A stretch of DNA of 64,000 bases from Sweltsa coloradensis (GCA_024449915.1 JAMZAV010010653.1:1-64000); one strand, 5' to 3'; positions 41,461-53,155 are shown, numbered from the stretch's first letter. Made by a program: numbers and translations. Notes: a model not told the origin generated them from the sequence alone.

Positions 41461-44400
41461 ACCATCAGAAAAAGGCATACGGCCTCATCAAATCAAGCTC
41501 CTTTACCTAACTTATTAAGTCAATACTATTTTAAATTATTAATTTTTTTTTGACTTTTACATATTTAAAGACTTACAGAAAAGGTGTGAAAGACAATATT
41601 AAAGTAAATCCCCTTGTTTACTGGTGACTAGAAAATTGCTAAACTTAAAGAAGACACCACCATGAAACGGGACCAAAATGTTAAACTTTATCCCCCCAAA
41701 AAAAGGGATCTATACATAGTGCTTTATTAGAGCTGCAGAAAAGCTAAAAACTACCAAATGCCCCCGCAATTCTGCAGCAACACATAGTTACTGACCCAAA
41801 AAATGTGTAACAGCCAAAGATTTTGTAACATCAGGTGGTTTTTATCTACTCTATCTACTACCAAAACTGTTTACATTTGACTTTACCACCGACCCGATCC
41901 AAGGGGGTTTCCTCCAACTCCCTTTGACGGGCCGCGGGTTAACAGCCTGGGCTCCAGAATGAAAAATGAACCAGGGCGATTTTAAGCAAGCGGGACAATA
42001 TCTTGGTTCAACACGCACATTCCTGTTGAAAATTTTTGGGATTGAAACGACTACTGAATAAATTTGGCCTGGCCCCTATCCTTATTATGGGTGTGAACCA
42101 ACATTACATGAATGTAATTTTTGAATCTAAGCAAAAACGTCAAAAATTGTTGGGTTTCCCATAAAAATCGGCAAAGGATCTGCAGCCGAAAAAAGACTTT
42201 TGTGCAATTACTAATCTCCCAAAACCCCCGACTGGGTTCTCGGCTTACACTGATGTTTTGTCAAAGTTTGTGAAAACTTTTTCAAAAGTTAAATTAAGGT
42301 GAGCAACAAAAATAATCACTTAAATTGGGGGGGGGGGGAATCTATCACTGGCCTGGAGGGTTTCGTGGCGATAACGAGGCCATAACGTTGCTAACGGCGA
42401 GGGAATACGGATTCACTACCCTTAATTCCGCCTTCAAATAAAGACCTCAATCAATAAATTAAAAATTTTTTCTCAAACCACACACCAGAAAATTTGCATT
42501 CTCAACATTTTTCAAATGCCCCAAATTCTTGCACGATGTTTTTATTTGGTGGATCTAGTGTTAAAAAGTTTATTACCACGTTTCCTAACTTTTTTAAAAA
42601 AATTATTCTGTCCCAGGAAAGGGCCGCCAAGCCAAGGAGGTCCAACAGAAATCCACCCGACTACATCACTCAAAGCATTTTTTTTTGGGAAGCCTACTTC
42701 AGGGTTGGAGAAAAAATAACTCGAGAATATTCGAGCAGAAAAAAAAACGTAGAAAAAATTTCCTCCGAATACTCAAAGTCCTTTGAAGAAAAAATGCTTT
42801 CTACTAAATTTCTGATTTTAAAAAAGAGGGAAACATTAAAATACAAAGGGGGGCATATAGGATAAATCGGTTCACTAGAAAAGGTAAAAATAGTCAAGAA
42901 ATGTATGTGATAGGATATTTTTTTAGATGTATAATTTACATTTTATCGACAATTTTTTTTTACCAGGTAGGTAGTAAATTGAAAGTGATTTTTAAAAAAG
43001 TGTTTTTTTTGGACTAAAATCAATTATTAGGTGTGAAATATAAATGAAAATGTAAATGTAAATTTAATTTAGTTTACTGACGTAAATACCCCAACACGCT
43101 GGGGCAAAGGGTCAGCTTTACAAAAAAAAAATTAAAAAAAAATTAAGCTCTCCCAAAATGTATTAGCCTTTTTCTAAAATTTCCATCCGGCAGACATCAC
43201 TTTGCTATCGAGTGGAAACTTGAATTACTTTTTTAAAATTAGTTATCCATAAGGCCTAAATAGATGGGGCCTTCTAATGTGAAATTTTTAATATAAGGTA
43301 AGCAATTTTCTTTAAAAAAAATATTAAGGGTTAGTTAAAGTTATTTTATGTAGTCTGTTAGATCCTAACTTTTCAAAAAAATTTAGTTAAAAAATTTGAA
43401 AGTTTTAACAGTACATAAATTTTTACTTAGGCTCTTTCACAATGAAGAATCTCCAACTCTAAATACTATTATATTATATAATTTTTATAGCCTATTTTTC
43501 CCTAGACCATGTTCCTATCAGAGTATCATAAAATTTTCATTGTATTCTCAAAAAGGGAGGAATGTTTACCAAATCAAATCTCCCTCCAATCATCCCCCCC
43601 ATCCATACCCTTACTGGTCGATAATAATCCCCTTAAAAAGGGCCCTATTTTTGTACGTATTTTTGATCTTTATATTTCGTTATTCTATTTTAATACAGCT
43701 TTCGTAATTTAAATTTCATTGATTAAAGTTTTATGTGGCCGAGAAGTGGGGGGTAGGTGTAGGACTATAAAAAAAATACATAAAATAAAATAAATTAATA
43801 AAGAAAATAAAAAAATAAAACAACAGAGATGGGCCCCAAAGTTTGGGGCTTAATAATCCCATTAAAATATTTAAAAAATATATATAAATTAAATTACCTT
43901 TTTTTTAAACAAAAAACCCCCGCCAGAAACCGGGAAAAACCACCTTGTCTGTCAAAGGGTCTTATCTTGCACTGAACAGAAAACAACCTGACCAAACATA
44001 AAAATGTACAACCGTCGACAGAACAGTGGAGCACACCACCGACGAACGCTTAATCCAGCAAGACAAATATACGTGAAGAAAAAGAAAGTCTGGAAGAAAA
44101 ACATTTAAAATGAACACATTCAGCAGAAACAGAAACCCCGCAGTACTGTGGAGGCCGAACGAGAACACAACAAAGGCGAAGGCAAAACCGACGGGGGCTA
44201 GGGAGCTGCTGCGCTGCGCTAACGTACCCCTGTAGATGGCAGTCAAAAGGGGGCGGGGCGGCAGGCATATCGATGTTGCACGTTGAATGCTTGAAATTAT
44301 TCAGAATCGACATATTAGTAGACATTAATTTTCCGACATGTGTAAATTGTTGCATGAGAGCTGAATTTTAAAAATGTAGTGAGGTTTTTCGTGATGATTT

Positions 44401-45792
44401 TCATTTTCCAAATATTAAATATCCCTGGATTTTACTATCATTACGGGCCAAATTTGATATAATGCTTCCACGTTACACACAACACCTGAGGGAGATATAG
44501 CTAGAATTATTGGGCACACCGATTCATTTTGACAGTGCTAGCAGAGGTTGATAGACTCAAAATTTTAAGGAATCAGAATTTTTATTACTTCTACTTTCAG
44601 TGGACCAGTGGGTTTTCATAGTGATGATTTCTTGCAGAAACTACTTTGGTCCCAGTTTTTCCCTTTCACCATATTGCAATGATACATGTATTGCCGAAAG
44701 GCTGGGTTATTTATGGGGGTAGGCCACAGCAATGTTTTTTTAATGCGCAAAAAAATTCCCCATTGGTAATTTGTGTTGTGTGAAATTGGCATTGTCAGGG
44801 TACCGGGCCTGCCAGGCAGGCGTGGCTGGAAAGCTGTTTTGGGGGCATCATGGGCCCTGAGCCAGTCCTGACATTAATGTATGTGCACTAGTAATAAAGA
44901 CATATCATCACAGTTCTGTGTTGTTCATTACTAACTGACTGGTGTCAAGAGTTGTGGAGTGTGCAGTACATTTTGAGTTATAAATATTCGTCGTGAGTGT
45001 CGGATTGCTATGATATTTAAAGATAAAGAATTTGAGGTTAATGGTTGAAAATATCCATGTGCCATGGCTGAAAAAAAGCTTTTGTCCACCCCCCATGAGC
45101 CTCTCGGGAAAGGATGATAGTTGGGAAAAAGGTTCAAACAAAGGTTTTAAATCTACTTTAAGGGCCCCAGGGAAAGATGAAAAAAAAAAAGATTTAAAAG
45201 AAAAAAGTGGCAATTTCTTAAAAGATAGGAATGAAGCCCTAGAGGTTTTTAACACGTTTCAGTTTGCAGCAGGCACAAGTTAAACAAAAATGGGGATGTC
45301 CTAGAATTTAAAATTATTGCAACCCCCGGAAGAATTTGGTGTACGAAAAGTTGTAGGCTTAGCCTAGGGCCTATTTCAATTTGTTTTTTTTTAATTGCGA
45401 CTTAAATACCCATAGGGGCCTTTAACCTCATACCTCACATTCTCGTAGGCCCATACAAGCACTGCCCCAAAATATAACCCGCTTTTGGCTTACTAGCCGA
45501 AAAAACACCCCAATTGTTTTTTGACGAAAAAAAATTTTCTGTCCCAAAACCCCTACATCGGGTTGGGCACGAAATTTTTTACTCTGCCAATTCTTTCGCT
45601 ATCGTGTATTGAGGGTTGCTAGAGCAATTGTGGAAAAAAAGTCATCGGAAGTGGCCGCAAAATCCGGCAAAACGGTTTGTATTTCAATCGCGAGTTGAGG
45701 GGTTCATTGGATTTTTTTTTTATGTTTTTTTGGGACGTTTAAACCCCGAGATTTGGAACCCCGTAGGGGAAACCATTTTTTCTCGGGGGCAA

Positions 45793-45957
45793 TGCGGGTG
45801 GGCAGGCCTGTGTGGTCGAACCCGCCCCCAACTAGGGGAGGGCAGGGGTTCCCCCACGTCGTGGTCGTCTCCGTCTGTGTCATCATCCCTCCGTGTTGTC
45901 ATTGTCGTCGCCGTCGGGGAGGTAGTCAAAGGGAAGGGGAAAGTTCCCCGACGACGG
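45793..45957 (-). repeat. SINE-like repeat at the right edge of the duplication
   Basis: From gtgggcaggcctgtg to gttccccgacgacgg, then an abrupt change to gtgtaggcctatc. Sequence quality returns to normal from here. Confidence 0.7.
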
Positions 45958-46035
45958 TGTAGGCCTATCAATATTTAATATATACAAACATAGTAAAATT
46001 ATTTAGTTTCTGTTTCTTCACCGTTGCCAGCAATC

Positions 46036-46090
<55 letters not shown>

Positions 46091-46146
46091 TTTGATATTT
46101 GATATTGATATTTGATATTTATTGACTTAAAGGTGGGCTACATAGG

Positions 46147-46197
<51 letters not shown>
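46036..46197. repeat. (GATA)n microsatellites
   Basis: Two GATA tracts (46,036-46,090 and about 46,147-46,190) separated by a tttgatattgata stretch. They directly adjoin the conserved end of a minus-strand retroposon at 46,198 and probably began as its tail (CTAT)n. Confidence 0.85.
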
Positions 46198-46290
46198 ACT
46201 TTATTCATCTTGACAGGCACATTGTACATGTTTGACTCCCGGAGGAGAAGGTAAATAGCCTAAGGTAACTTACAGATAAGTATATTTAAT
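46198..46290 (-). repeat. 3' end of a retroposon with simple-repeat tail
   Basis: aactttattcatcttgacag-gcac-ttgtac, then gagaaggtaaatagcctaaggta. The same ~85-bp piece follows a (TAA)n tract at 57,651. On the minus strand both end in AAGATGAATAA-GTTAT followed by a simple repeat, CTAT in one and TTA in the other. This is the 3' end of a SINE or LINE family. Confidence 0.55.
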
Positions 46291-46426
46291 CCTTGTACTA
46301 CAGAGTAATCATGTACATTAAGTAAATAAAGAAAATTAAGAAAATAAAACAAATTAATACATTGTAATTGTAACATTGTGGACTGTGAAATCTATACTCA
46401 ATGGTGGTAAGAATGATTAACGACGA

Positions 46427-46675
46427 ATGCAGGAGCTAGAAACGAAGCTACACGCTCTTGAGAAACGATTGGGCCTAGATGATCTTCAGAATAAGGAAAC
46501 TGATGGAGGCCTAGGCCTGCAAAACGTATCTCTTTTTACATCCAATATCACCAATGCCGCCGCCGCTAGCAACACTACTGCTAGACATACTACAACTACA
46601 GGTAATTCTGTTCAATACTTATCAAGCATTAAACTATTATCTAACTTCTCCCAAAATTCTATAATGATCGGTTGA
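46427..46675 (+). CDS. Small ORF with coiled-coil start, unassigned
   Basis: An open frame from an ATG at 46,427: MQELETKLHALEKRLGLDDL, a heptad-like pattern, then Thr/Ala-rich sequence. A donor-like acag|gtaatt occurs at 46,601. The next open segment (46,909 on) has a good acceptor but its phase does not fit this donor, so they are not joined here. No family recognised. Confidence 0.25.
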   Translation: MQELETKLHALEKRLGLDDLQNKETDGGLGLQNVSLFTSNITNAAAASNTTARHTTTTGNSVQYLSSIKLLSNFSQNSIMIG

Positions 46676-46908
46676 GCCATTTCGTTGTTATCATGGAAGT
46701 ACGAAACCATTACGTTTTGGTCAAATTTTCACTTGAAAGAGACACCTTAATGTCTTTTATTATTATATAATCAACCGAATGGAATTTGGCCGCAGACTAT
46801 GCATAAATATAAAACCGTAGAAAAATTGGTTTTCATAAATTTTCATACAAACATTACATCTTATATAGGCTTACTTATTAGGCCTAGGCTACATGCTTTT
46901 TTTCTTAG

Positions 46909-47131
46909 ACAGTGCAAATAAAAACAGAAAATGCTAAGAAGACAATGCAATTGATGTTCAGAGTAAAATTAGCTGCGAGAAAAGCAAACTCGCATAATGG
47001 CAATGAAGGCCAATCAGACGAGACCGACGGTGTAGATTGCGACGCCTCCAAAAAATATATTGAAAAGCAGAAAGCCGATGAGAAATTTTTAAGTTGGAGC
47101 GCGAGTTGCGCCACTCGCAGCAATCATGCTG
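46909..47131 (+). CDS. Possible exon, unassigned
   Basis: After ttttcttag an open frame reads VQIKTENAKKTMQLMFRVKL and continues, Lys/Glu-rich, to CATRSNHAG, where it runs into an (ATT)n tract. Composition is like a nuclear-protein linker. No donor is evident before the microsatellite. Tentative. Confidence 0.25.

Positions 47132-47175
<44 letters not shown>
47132..47175. repeat. (ATT)n microsatellite
   Basis: About fourteen ATT units directly following the possible exon above. Confidence 0.9.
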
Positions 47176-47355
47176 GAATGAAATTCTGTAAATATAGGGT
47201 TTTTTTTTACATGTGGAGTTATATCACCAGTCTCCATGTGAACCTCGATTGACTGAAACTTTGACGTAGTGAGGGGGCTTTTTAAACTAATATCAGTCAG
47301 GTGATTAAAATGCTTTATAAGAAAGCACATTGACGACTCTCAAACAGTTAGTGCA

Positions 47356-47489
47356 ATGGATCCAAAGTGGCAACATCCATTTACAGCATTATTAGTGGTC
47401 CTACAGGATGTGGAAAGTCCCATTTTGTTACAAGATTTATTCATTATCTCCCAGCACTTCTGGACAAACCAATCACTGAACGTGCTTAA
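47356..47489 (+). pseudogene. P-loop ATPase relic (Walker A)
   Basis: MDPKWQHPFTA is followed, after a one-base shift, by ISGPTGCGKSHFVTRFIHYL and PALLDKPITERA before a stop. HPF-(T/S)-x-x-x-(S/A)GPTGCGK-(S/T)-x-F-V is the start of a P-loop ATPase group common in invertebrate genomes and in large mobile DNA. Only the first ~45 residues remain; Walker B and the rest are absent. It cannot encode a working enzyme. Confidence 0.55.
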
Positions 47490-47499
47490 AAGTTTAAAT

Positions 47500-48160
47500 T
47501 ATCCATGGATTATTAGACGAGTGAGCGCAACGTAACGAAGTCTTTCCTAACGCTATACTCGATTGGGCCTTGGCCGTGAGCATTGTCCAATGTCTGTCTG
47601 TCTGTCTGTCTGTCTGGGCTCATACGGCCGAACGGCCAAATAGATAGAGCTAAAATTTTAAACATACATCCGTTACCAGTCAACTGAGAACTGCTAACAA
47701 ACTGATCAAAATCCGTTGCGATTTAAACCTACAATAAATAAAAATCTTAAGAATTTAAACCTAGTTTGCAAATGTTTACATTTGCCATACGTATAGAAGG
47801 CCACAGCCATGGTTATATAAATTAAAACAATGATTTCGGTGAAGGGTAAAAAATCATTAAGTCGGTGCCTATCACCAAGTCGGTGCCTTTCACCAAGTAT
47901 TTTGATTTTGTTTTCTTAAATGTCAATGTCAGGTGCTAGCCTAGGCGTACGCTTTGGTAGGCCTGTTAGGACATTTGGCCAAGAGATGGCTCGCGCCTAA
48001 ACGAACTCCATTTTACAAACGTCAGCTGGTAAGTAGAGTATTACTCCTCGAAACTAGAGGCGAGCTCTGGTAGTCGTCGTCCGGGACCTCTCCTCCTTCA
48101 CTGACGACCTCCCCAAAGACGACGACCATAACGACACTAACGATACTAACTTCGATATGA
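47500..48160. other. Non-coding, with (TGTC)n tract
   Basis: (TGTC)n at about 47,593-47,617 lies within a sequence (gagcgcaacgtaacgaagtc ... cggccgaacggcc) that reads like a dispersed repeat. Two near-copies of aagtcggtgcctatcacc occur at 47,859 and 47,877. No gene found. Confidence 0.4.
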
Positions 48161-48164
48161 CGGT

Positions 48165-48408
48165 GTTAGAGGTGTGGCTGTAAAATGGATTGAGTCATAT
48201 CTTGCAATGAGGAAGCAGAAAGTCTCAATAATTAACTCTAATGGCAGAACTAAATCTGACTGAGAATTACTTAAACATGGGGTTCCCCAGGGCTCCATTT
48301 TGGGTCCTAATCTTTTTAACATCTACATAAATGACTTACCAGCCAATATGCCATTTGACATTTGTGAAATCATACTTTTTGCTGACGACTCCACTGCTAT
48401 TGTATAAA
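48165..48408 (+). pseudogene. LINE reverse transcriptase fragment
   Basis: Encodes VKWIESYLAMRKQKVSIINS, a stop, then [25 protein letters not shown] and [11 protein letters not shown]: motif B and the catalytic ADD of Jockey/CR1-type RT. It is followed at once by the endonuclease start of another LINE, so the order is reversed relative to a normal element and two insertions are joined here. Confidence 0.7.
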
Positions 48409-48414
48409 AAGACA

Positions 48415-49098
48415 GGCAGATCTGCAACCCTGGCTTGAAGACAAACAGGCATCAATTATATGTGTAAACGAGACTTGGCTGGACCCTTCCATTAACGACG
48501 GGGAAATATTACCCAACAGCTACAGTAAGTTAGTTAGTTAATGTTGCAGGGTGTTTCGTTAAGAGGTGTTCTTCTCGCTGTGCGGCCAGAACTCTATCCC
48601 GTTCGGAGACTAGATCTAGAGATGCCGGATGCGGAAGCTGTGTGGGCTGAAGTAATGGTCGGTGCAGACAAGTTTCTAATTTGCTCTGCACACAGGGCTC
48701 CTAATTCAAGTGAAAAGGTAAATGGTGACCTCATAGCATCTCTTGATTTGGTTCAGGATGTCCAAAGCTCAGTGAAAGCAACCGTTGTCTGTGGTGACTT
48801 TAATCTAAGTGTTGACTGGCAGAAATATCCTAATACAGTTTCCAATCGTTTTTTATCAGCATTTTCAAACCTATTTTTGCAACTAGTCACAGAAGCTACA
48901 CGAATTACAGCTACATCTCGATCGTTGTTGGACCTGTTTTTATGGCATGACCCAACGCTGATTAAGGATGTATCAGTAATTCCTGGCGTTAGCGACCATC
49001 TTACTGTTTCCACTACTCTTCATCTGGCACTTCCGAAAATTAAGAGGCTCAATGTAGATGTTCTTAACTATAAAAAGGCAAATTGCGATCTCCTTTAA
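48415..49098 (+). pseudogene. LINE endonuclease (APE-type) fragment
   Basis: Starts LQPWLEDKQASIICVNETWL (EN motif with the catalytic Glu), has a stop near 48,525, then reads GVSLRGVLLAVRPELYP, AHRAPNSSEK, VVCGDFNLSVDW and the closing PGVSDHLTV. The GDFN and SDH motifs are the metal-binding end of APE endonucleases that nick the target. Frame ends at 49,098 before any RT. Confidence 0.75.
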
Positions 49099-49180
49099 AA
49101 TGGTCTGTGCTTACGTTCGCTTTAATTAAACAAAAATGAAGGCCAGTGTTTTGCGTGTTAAGTGGCAATAGTCTTTCGGG

Positions 49181-49235
49181 ATGGAGGAATTTTTGGCTAC
49201 TCTCGGCCTAGAGCGGTATGCGGATTCGTTCAGAG
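49181..49235 (+). CDS. First coding exon of a SAM-domain protein
   Basis: ATG gives MEEFLATLGLERYADSFR, then a strong donor, ag|gtaagt. This is the typical first helix pair of a SAM domain (protein or RNA interaction) starting a protein. The exon ends with one base of a codon, which fits the first two bases of the exon at 60,172 (and of a candidate at 58,023). The link over 9-11 kb is speculative. Confidence 0.45.
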
Positions 49236-49499
49236 GTAAGTCTTCATGCCTTAGGTCTATACATCAGGAAGCCTAGAGGCTAGGGCCTAGGTCTAGGCAT
49301 ATGTGAGGGCATAGGTGAGTCAACTTGCGATGTGAGAAGGTCAGGTTAGGTCGCATTAACAGTGTTTTAGCTCTCAAATATTTTGACAGTTTTAGCTAGC
49401 ACACTCGCCACACGCCGAACGTCAACAAAGATGGCGGCGACAAACAAGCCCCAAAAAATCAAGAGTAAAAACATCGAAATAAATGGATCAAGACAACTG

Positions 49500-49602
49500 C
49501 AAATGTGGGAAAAAGTCGCAAAATGTGCGACCTACAATTCTCTACCTTGATGGCCATAAAAGTCACATCACAAAATACTTAAATGAGCTGTGCAACAAGT
49601 AA
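49500..49602 (+). pseudogene. DDE_1 (pogo/jerky-type) transposase fragment
   Basis: Frame with RPTILYLDGHKSHITKYLNE-LCNK then a stop. LDGHxSH is the central catalytic-Asp motif of the DDE_1 superfamily. Only ~30 residues are present; neighbours on both sides are different elements. Confidence 0.5.
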
Positions 49603-49639
49603 CAATGAAGGAATCATTTTAATTGCACTTAATAACTTA

Positions 49640-51135
49640 ATAAAGTTAAATCTGCTATAAACCATTCAGAAAGGTTATATGATGATGCAACAGCGACATC
49701 TGTAATGGTTAGAGCTCTTGCAGATGAGGACTTCAATCCCATTGTAGCATACAAACCACAAGGGACCTGTCTACGGAAACAAAGGTTTTGACAGCCTCCC
49801 ACATAGCCATGACTTGTTTGTTTTAGGAATCCAAACACAACCCAGCCAGAAATGATTAAGCAAGGCTGTAAGAAAGTGCTATGCATAGATTCAACTCATT
49901 GCACTACGCAGTATGATTTTTACCTTATTAATCTTATTGTACCTGATAAATTTGGCGTAGGATACCCGGTAGCAAATTTCATTCGTAACAAGCAGGATGG
50001 AGATGTTTTAGTATTGATGTTGGATAGCATTAACAGAAGGTGCCCCGGGGAAATAGATGTTTTAATGACGGATGATGAAAACAGTGGATGGAATGCTGTT
50101 AGTAATGTATTTGGCAGTGAAGTGAAACATTTACTTTGCTTATGACATATCCATAGAGCTTTGCAGCGGTAGATTAGTAGCCTTGTCAAGGATCCTGACC
50201 TTCATAGTATAGTATATTCTGCTCTTGTAGGGTTCTTGGAAGAACAAAGTCAGTCTAGCTTTCATATTCTTCTTGGCAAGTTTGTGAGATATATTGAGAA
50301 TATTTGTCCTCAGTTTGTAGAATATTTTCAGAAGTATTATATGAACAGATGTGAAGTTTGAGCAATGGGTTATAGGAATTTCCCTCATGGCCACACTGAT
50401 ACAAATATGTACTGCCAATCCCTCCATAACGTATTAAAGACCAAATACTTAAAACGAAAACAGAACAAACGCGAAGAAATACTAGTCGAAGTTCTCCTTG
50501 AAATGGAAATTGATACGTATCTTGCATGCCAGAATAAACTCAAAACAAATTTACCAGTTTCACATTTCAGGCGCCACACTTCCGGGCTAAGGATTCCAGA
50601 TTTAGAGGTTCAAAAATGTAAATGTTCTTTTTCTCAATGGAAGGTAGTGTCCCAAAATGTAACAAGTAGGGCCACTAATATGAGAGAGGCATCATTAACA
50701 AGTTGGAAGAATTTTGTTTATCAGATTTCTGTTTCCAAAAATGTTTAAACTTTCTTGTCTTGGACTCCGTAGCCATATCTATACGTGCTCTTGTCCAAAT
50801 ATCAGTGGAATTTGTAAGCACATTCAAAAGTGCATTCGATGAATATGCGTTCTGTCATAGACCATGCTCATAATATGGAACGAGACAACCATGACCCACA
50901 TAATCAATCATATACAGTAACTTTTTCCAAGGAAAATACTGAAGAAGGTTTTGATTTAGATGATAGGAAAAAAGTTAGTGAAGAGTGTTCAAGCTATCTC
51001 GATGAACTTAAAGTACTTATTAATGATCCTGGAATCAATTGCCTCATGATGAGCAGCGTTAAAAGTACTCTTAAACTTCTTGTTCAAAAATGCTTGGGTG
51101 TTTTGAGTACCAACTGCCTAGTCCCATGGATGTAA
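49640..51135 (+). pseudogene. MULE transposase relic with SWIM finger
   Basis: Order of motifs: SERLYDDATATSVMVRALAD, stops, then KVLCIDSTHCTTQYDFYLIN (first Asp), VPDKFGVGYPVA, VLMTDDENSGWNAVSNVFG (second Asp), KHLLCL, a stop, then FPHGHTDTNMYCQSLHNVLK and LRIPDLEVQKCKCSFSQW. A shifted frame at about 50,755-50,840 gives YTCSCPNISGICKHIQKC, a SWIM zinc finger (CxC...CxH). DDE core plus SWIM is the Mutator-like (MULE) layout. Several stops and shifts make it inactive. Confidence 0.7.
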
Positions 51136-51505
51136 AGAATCTTTCAACCACAATAAACACTTAGTTAAACAAATTCCAAAATTTCGATGTACTTTGTTAA
51201 TTAGAAAACCCATTGCAACTTCGTTTAGAAAGCCCAGTTTAGAGGTTAAACAATCAATGGTAAAGTCATCATTAATGCGTCTGTCTTCGGGTGTTTCCGA
51301 CATTAACAAACTTGTAACTCTAAAAGCACCAAAGCTGATTCCCGATGGCGATAAACTTAAGTTTGGTGCTTCCGCGGACTCGACTGCAATGCAAAAACTA
51401 TGCATAACAAACCATCCCTCTTCAAAACAAAATCTTCATTGCTCAGACTCAGACAAACCACAAGCCTTTCAAGTACCTGTTGATGACCGACCAAATGAAT
51501 CGTAA
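51136..51505 (+). pseudogene. Possible C-terminal tail of the MULE relic
   Basis: An open frame (51,194-51,505) of about 103 residues rich in Ser, Lys and Pro, contiguous with the transposase relic but with no domain. It could be the tail or chance. Confidence 0.25.
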
Positions 51506-52109
51506 AAATATTCGTATTCGACGGCGTACGTATCGTACGGCGATGTGCGTGTTGGTTCTCGGTCTCTCACTGACTTGCTTTGTTTAAGGCAGACATGGTA
51601 TGAAACATGAAACCGTAATGAAAGTGTAGTTAAAAAGTCAACCAAAAAAGCTCATCCATCCACGCGACTGGAAAAGCGTTCGCGATGCGACCTAGTTTAT
51701 TTCCCACTACAACAACTACTTTGAACACATTTCTGCCTGTTTCAACATAGTGCATGTATATATAATTATGTTGTGCAAGGAAATTATTCCAAAAGTTATA
51801 TTTGATTTATTCACAAATAATGATAGGCAGTGCTACCATGGTGGTGCAAATGGTATATTCCTATTTCCTGCTTCTGAATGGAAGAATTCAACCGTATAAA
51901 ATAAAAATATAATACAGTAGTAGGTAGCCTATTTAAAAAATTAAATGCAAATTTTATGTCCGGTATATACCAGTACTCGAAAATTATTTGTAGGCATATT
52001 AAAACATGGTGTGCAAAGACCCGAGAAAAATCTAACGAAGATAATTATAAATTTATAATAATGGTTCAATCACATGTAAGTGTAATATATTTTCTGTGGT
52101 TAAATGAAG

Positions 52110-52175
<66 letters not shown>

Positions 52176-52357
52176 GTAACCGGAGAAACAACTAGATGGA
52201 GTTTGTTTTTTATGGTAGGAAAATTTAGTTTTTTGCTATATTGTACGATAAAGATGGTGTTTTAAGTGTGGAGCATGGAATAATCGATCACAAGGAACAT
52301 TTTGGTCCATAAATTGAGAAAATCCATCAAGAATTGGTGAGTACAAACGAAAGTAGA
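51506..52357. other. AT-rich spacer with (AAT)n microsatellite
   Basis: (AAT)n covers about 52,110-52,173. No gene found. A short stretch near 52,176-52,340 may be the 5' UTR of the LINE that follows. Confidence 0.5.
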
Positions 52358-53155
52358 ATGTTGGCCAAGGCTAAGCTGAGGAAAAGTGCTGTCAAGAGTG
52401 ACACAAAATCAAGGAGGACGAATGTAGGAAATAAGTGTTTAGTGTGTAAAAGGGGAGTCAGGGTGGGGCTGGATTGTGTTAACTGCAAGCAATGGGCACA
52501 TTTCCCTTGTGCTGAGGAAAAGAAACAAGAGATATCCGGAGAAAGTACATGGGAATGTAAATTGTGTGTGAAAAGTAAGATCATAGGAACTGGAATGGTG
52601 GATCAGAACCACATAAACAAATGTCCAGCTGTCATGGAACAGGCTTTTACAGATGTAGATCTAGGAGGTGAAATGAAAGTAGACTATGGATTAGAACAAG
52701 TAGATCTGGGAATAGTAGACCTAGGCTTACCTAAGGAGCTAAATCTCAGAGTAGAGCCTAGTATGCACACCATGATCCCTCTACACAAATGCCCAAATGA
52801 TGAAACCCCAAAATGTACAACTGATGTCATAGGCCTGGCATATGGGTCTACAGATATGGATGCAGGAGGTGAAGTGGAAGTAGAATGCAGAATAGAGCAA
52901 ATAGACCTGGGAACTGTAAATGTAAGCCTACCTATAGAACTAAATCTAAGAGTAGAGCCTAGTGGTGGATCAGAACAGCCCACTTCATGCGCATGCCCAG
53001 ATACTGATATTAATATCACAATTGAAGGAGACAGCACTGAGGGAAGTGATAAAACTAGGAAACTAGAAAGATGGATCCTAAAGGAACTCAGGAAAGAGAG
53101 ATGGGGGATTGGAAATTCTATAAAGAAAAATAAAGGATTGAAGTCTGGAATGTGA
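52358..53155 (+). pseudogene. LINE ORF1, PHD-like part
   Basis: First ATG at 52,358. CLVCKRGVRVGLDCVNCKQW-AHFPC...WECKLC has the C4-H-C3 spacing of a PHD finger. It then has two repeats of VDLGLPKELNLRVEPS type (residues near 125 and 205), a possible local duplication. The frame ends at 53,155 and a shifted frame continues, so a one-base indel is likely here. The PHD part probably binds protein or nucleic acid in the RNP. Confidence 0.65.

Larger units (their letters stand above)
39774..45770. repeat. Duplication copy B (~6.0 kb), cleaner in its first part
   Basis: 39,774-41,330 reads like normal sequence, and after about 41,400 the damage pattern returns. It contains the poly(C)22 run, a Cys-rich exon at 40,607, an ORF at 40,943-41,215 with a hydrophobic segment (FLFAFCFLLVTVAVT) that I cannot assign, a truncated SINE-like copy, and a member of the repeat family from the window start. 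Two copies in direct order with SINE-like sequence at all three edges suggest unequal exchange between repeats, or two haplotypes assembled in series. Confidence 0.75.

Noticed and set aside
46601..46909. Intron joining the ORFs at 46,427 and 46,909
   Set aside because: Donor and acceptor are good but the phases do not match and a stop appears soon after the junction.
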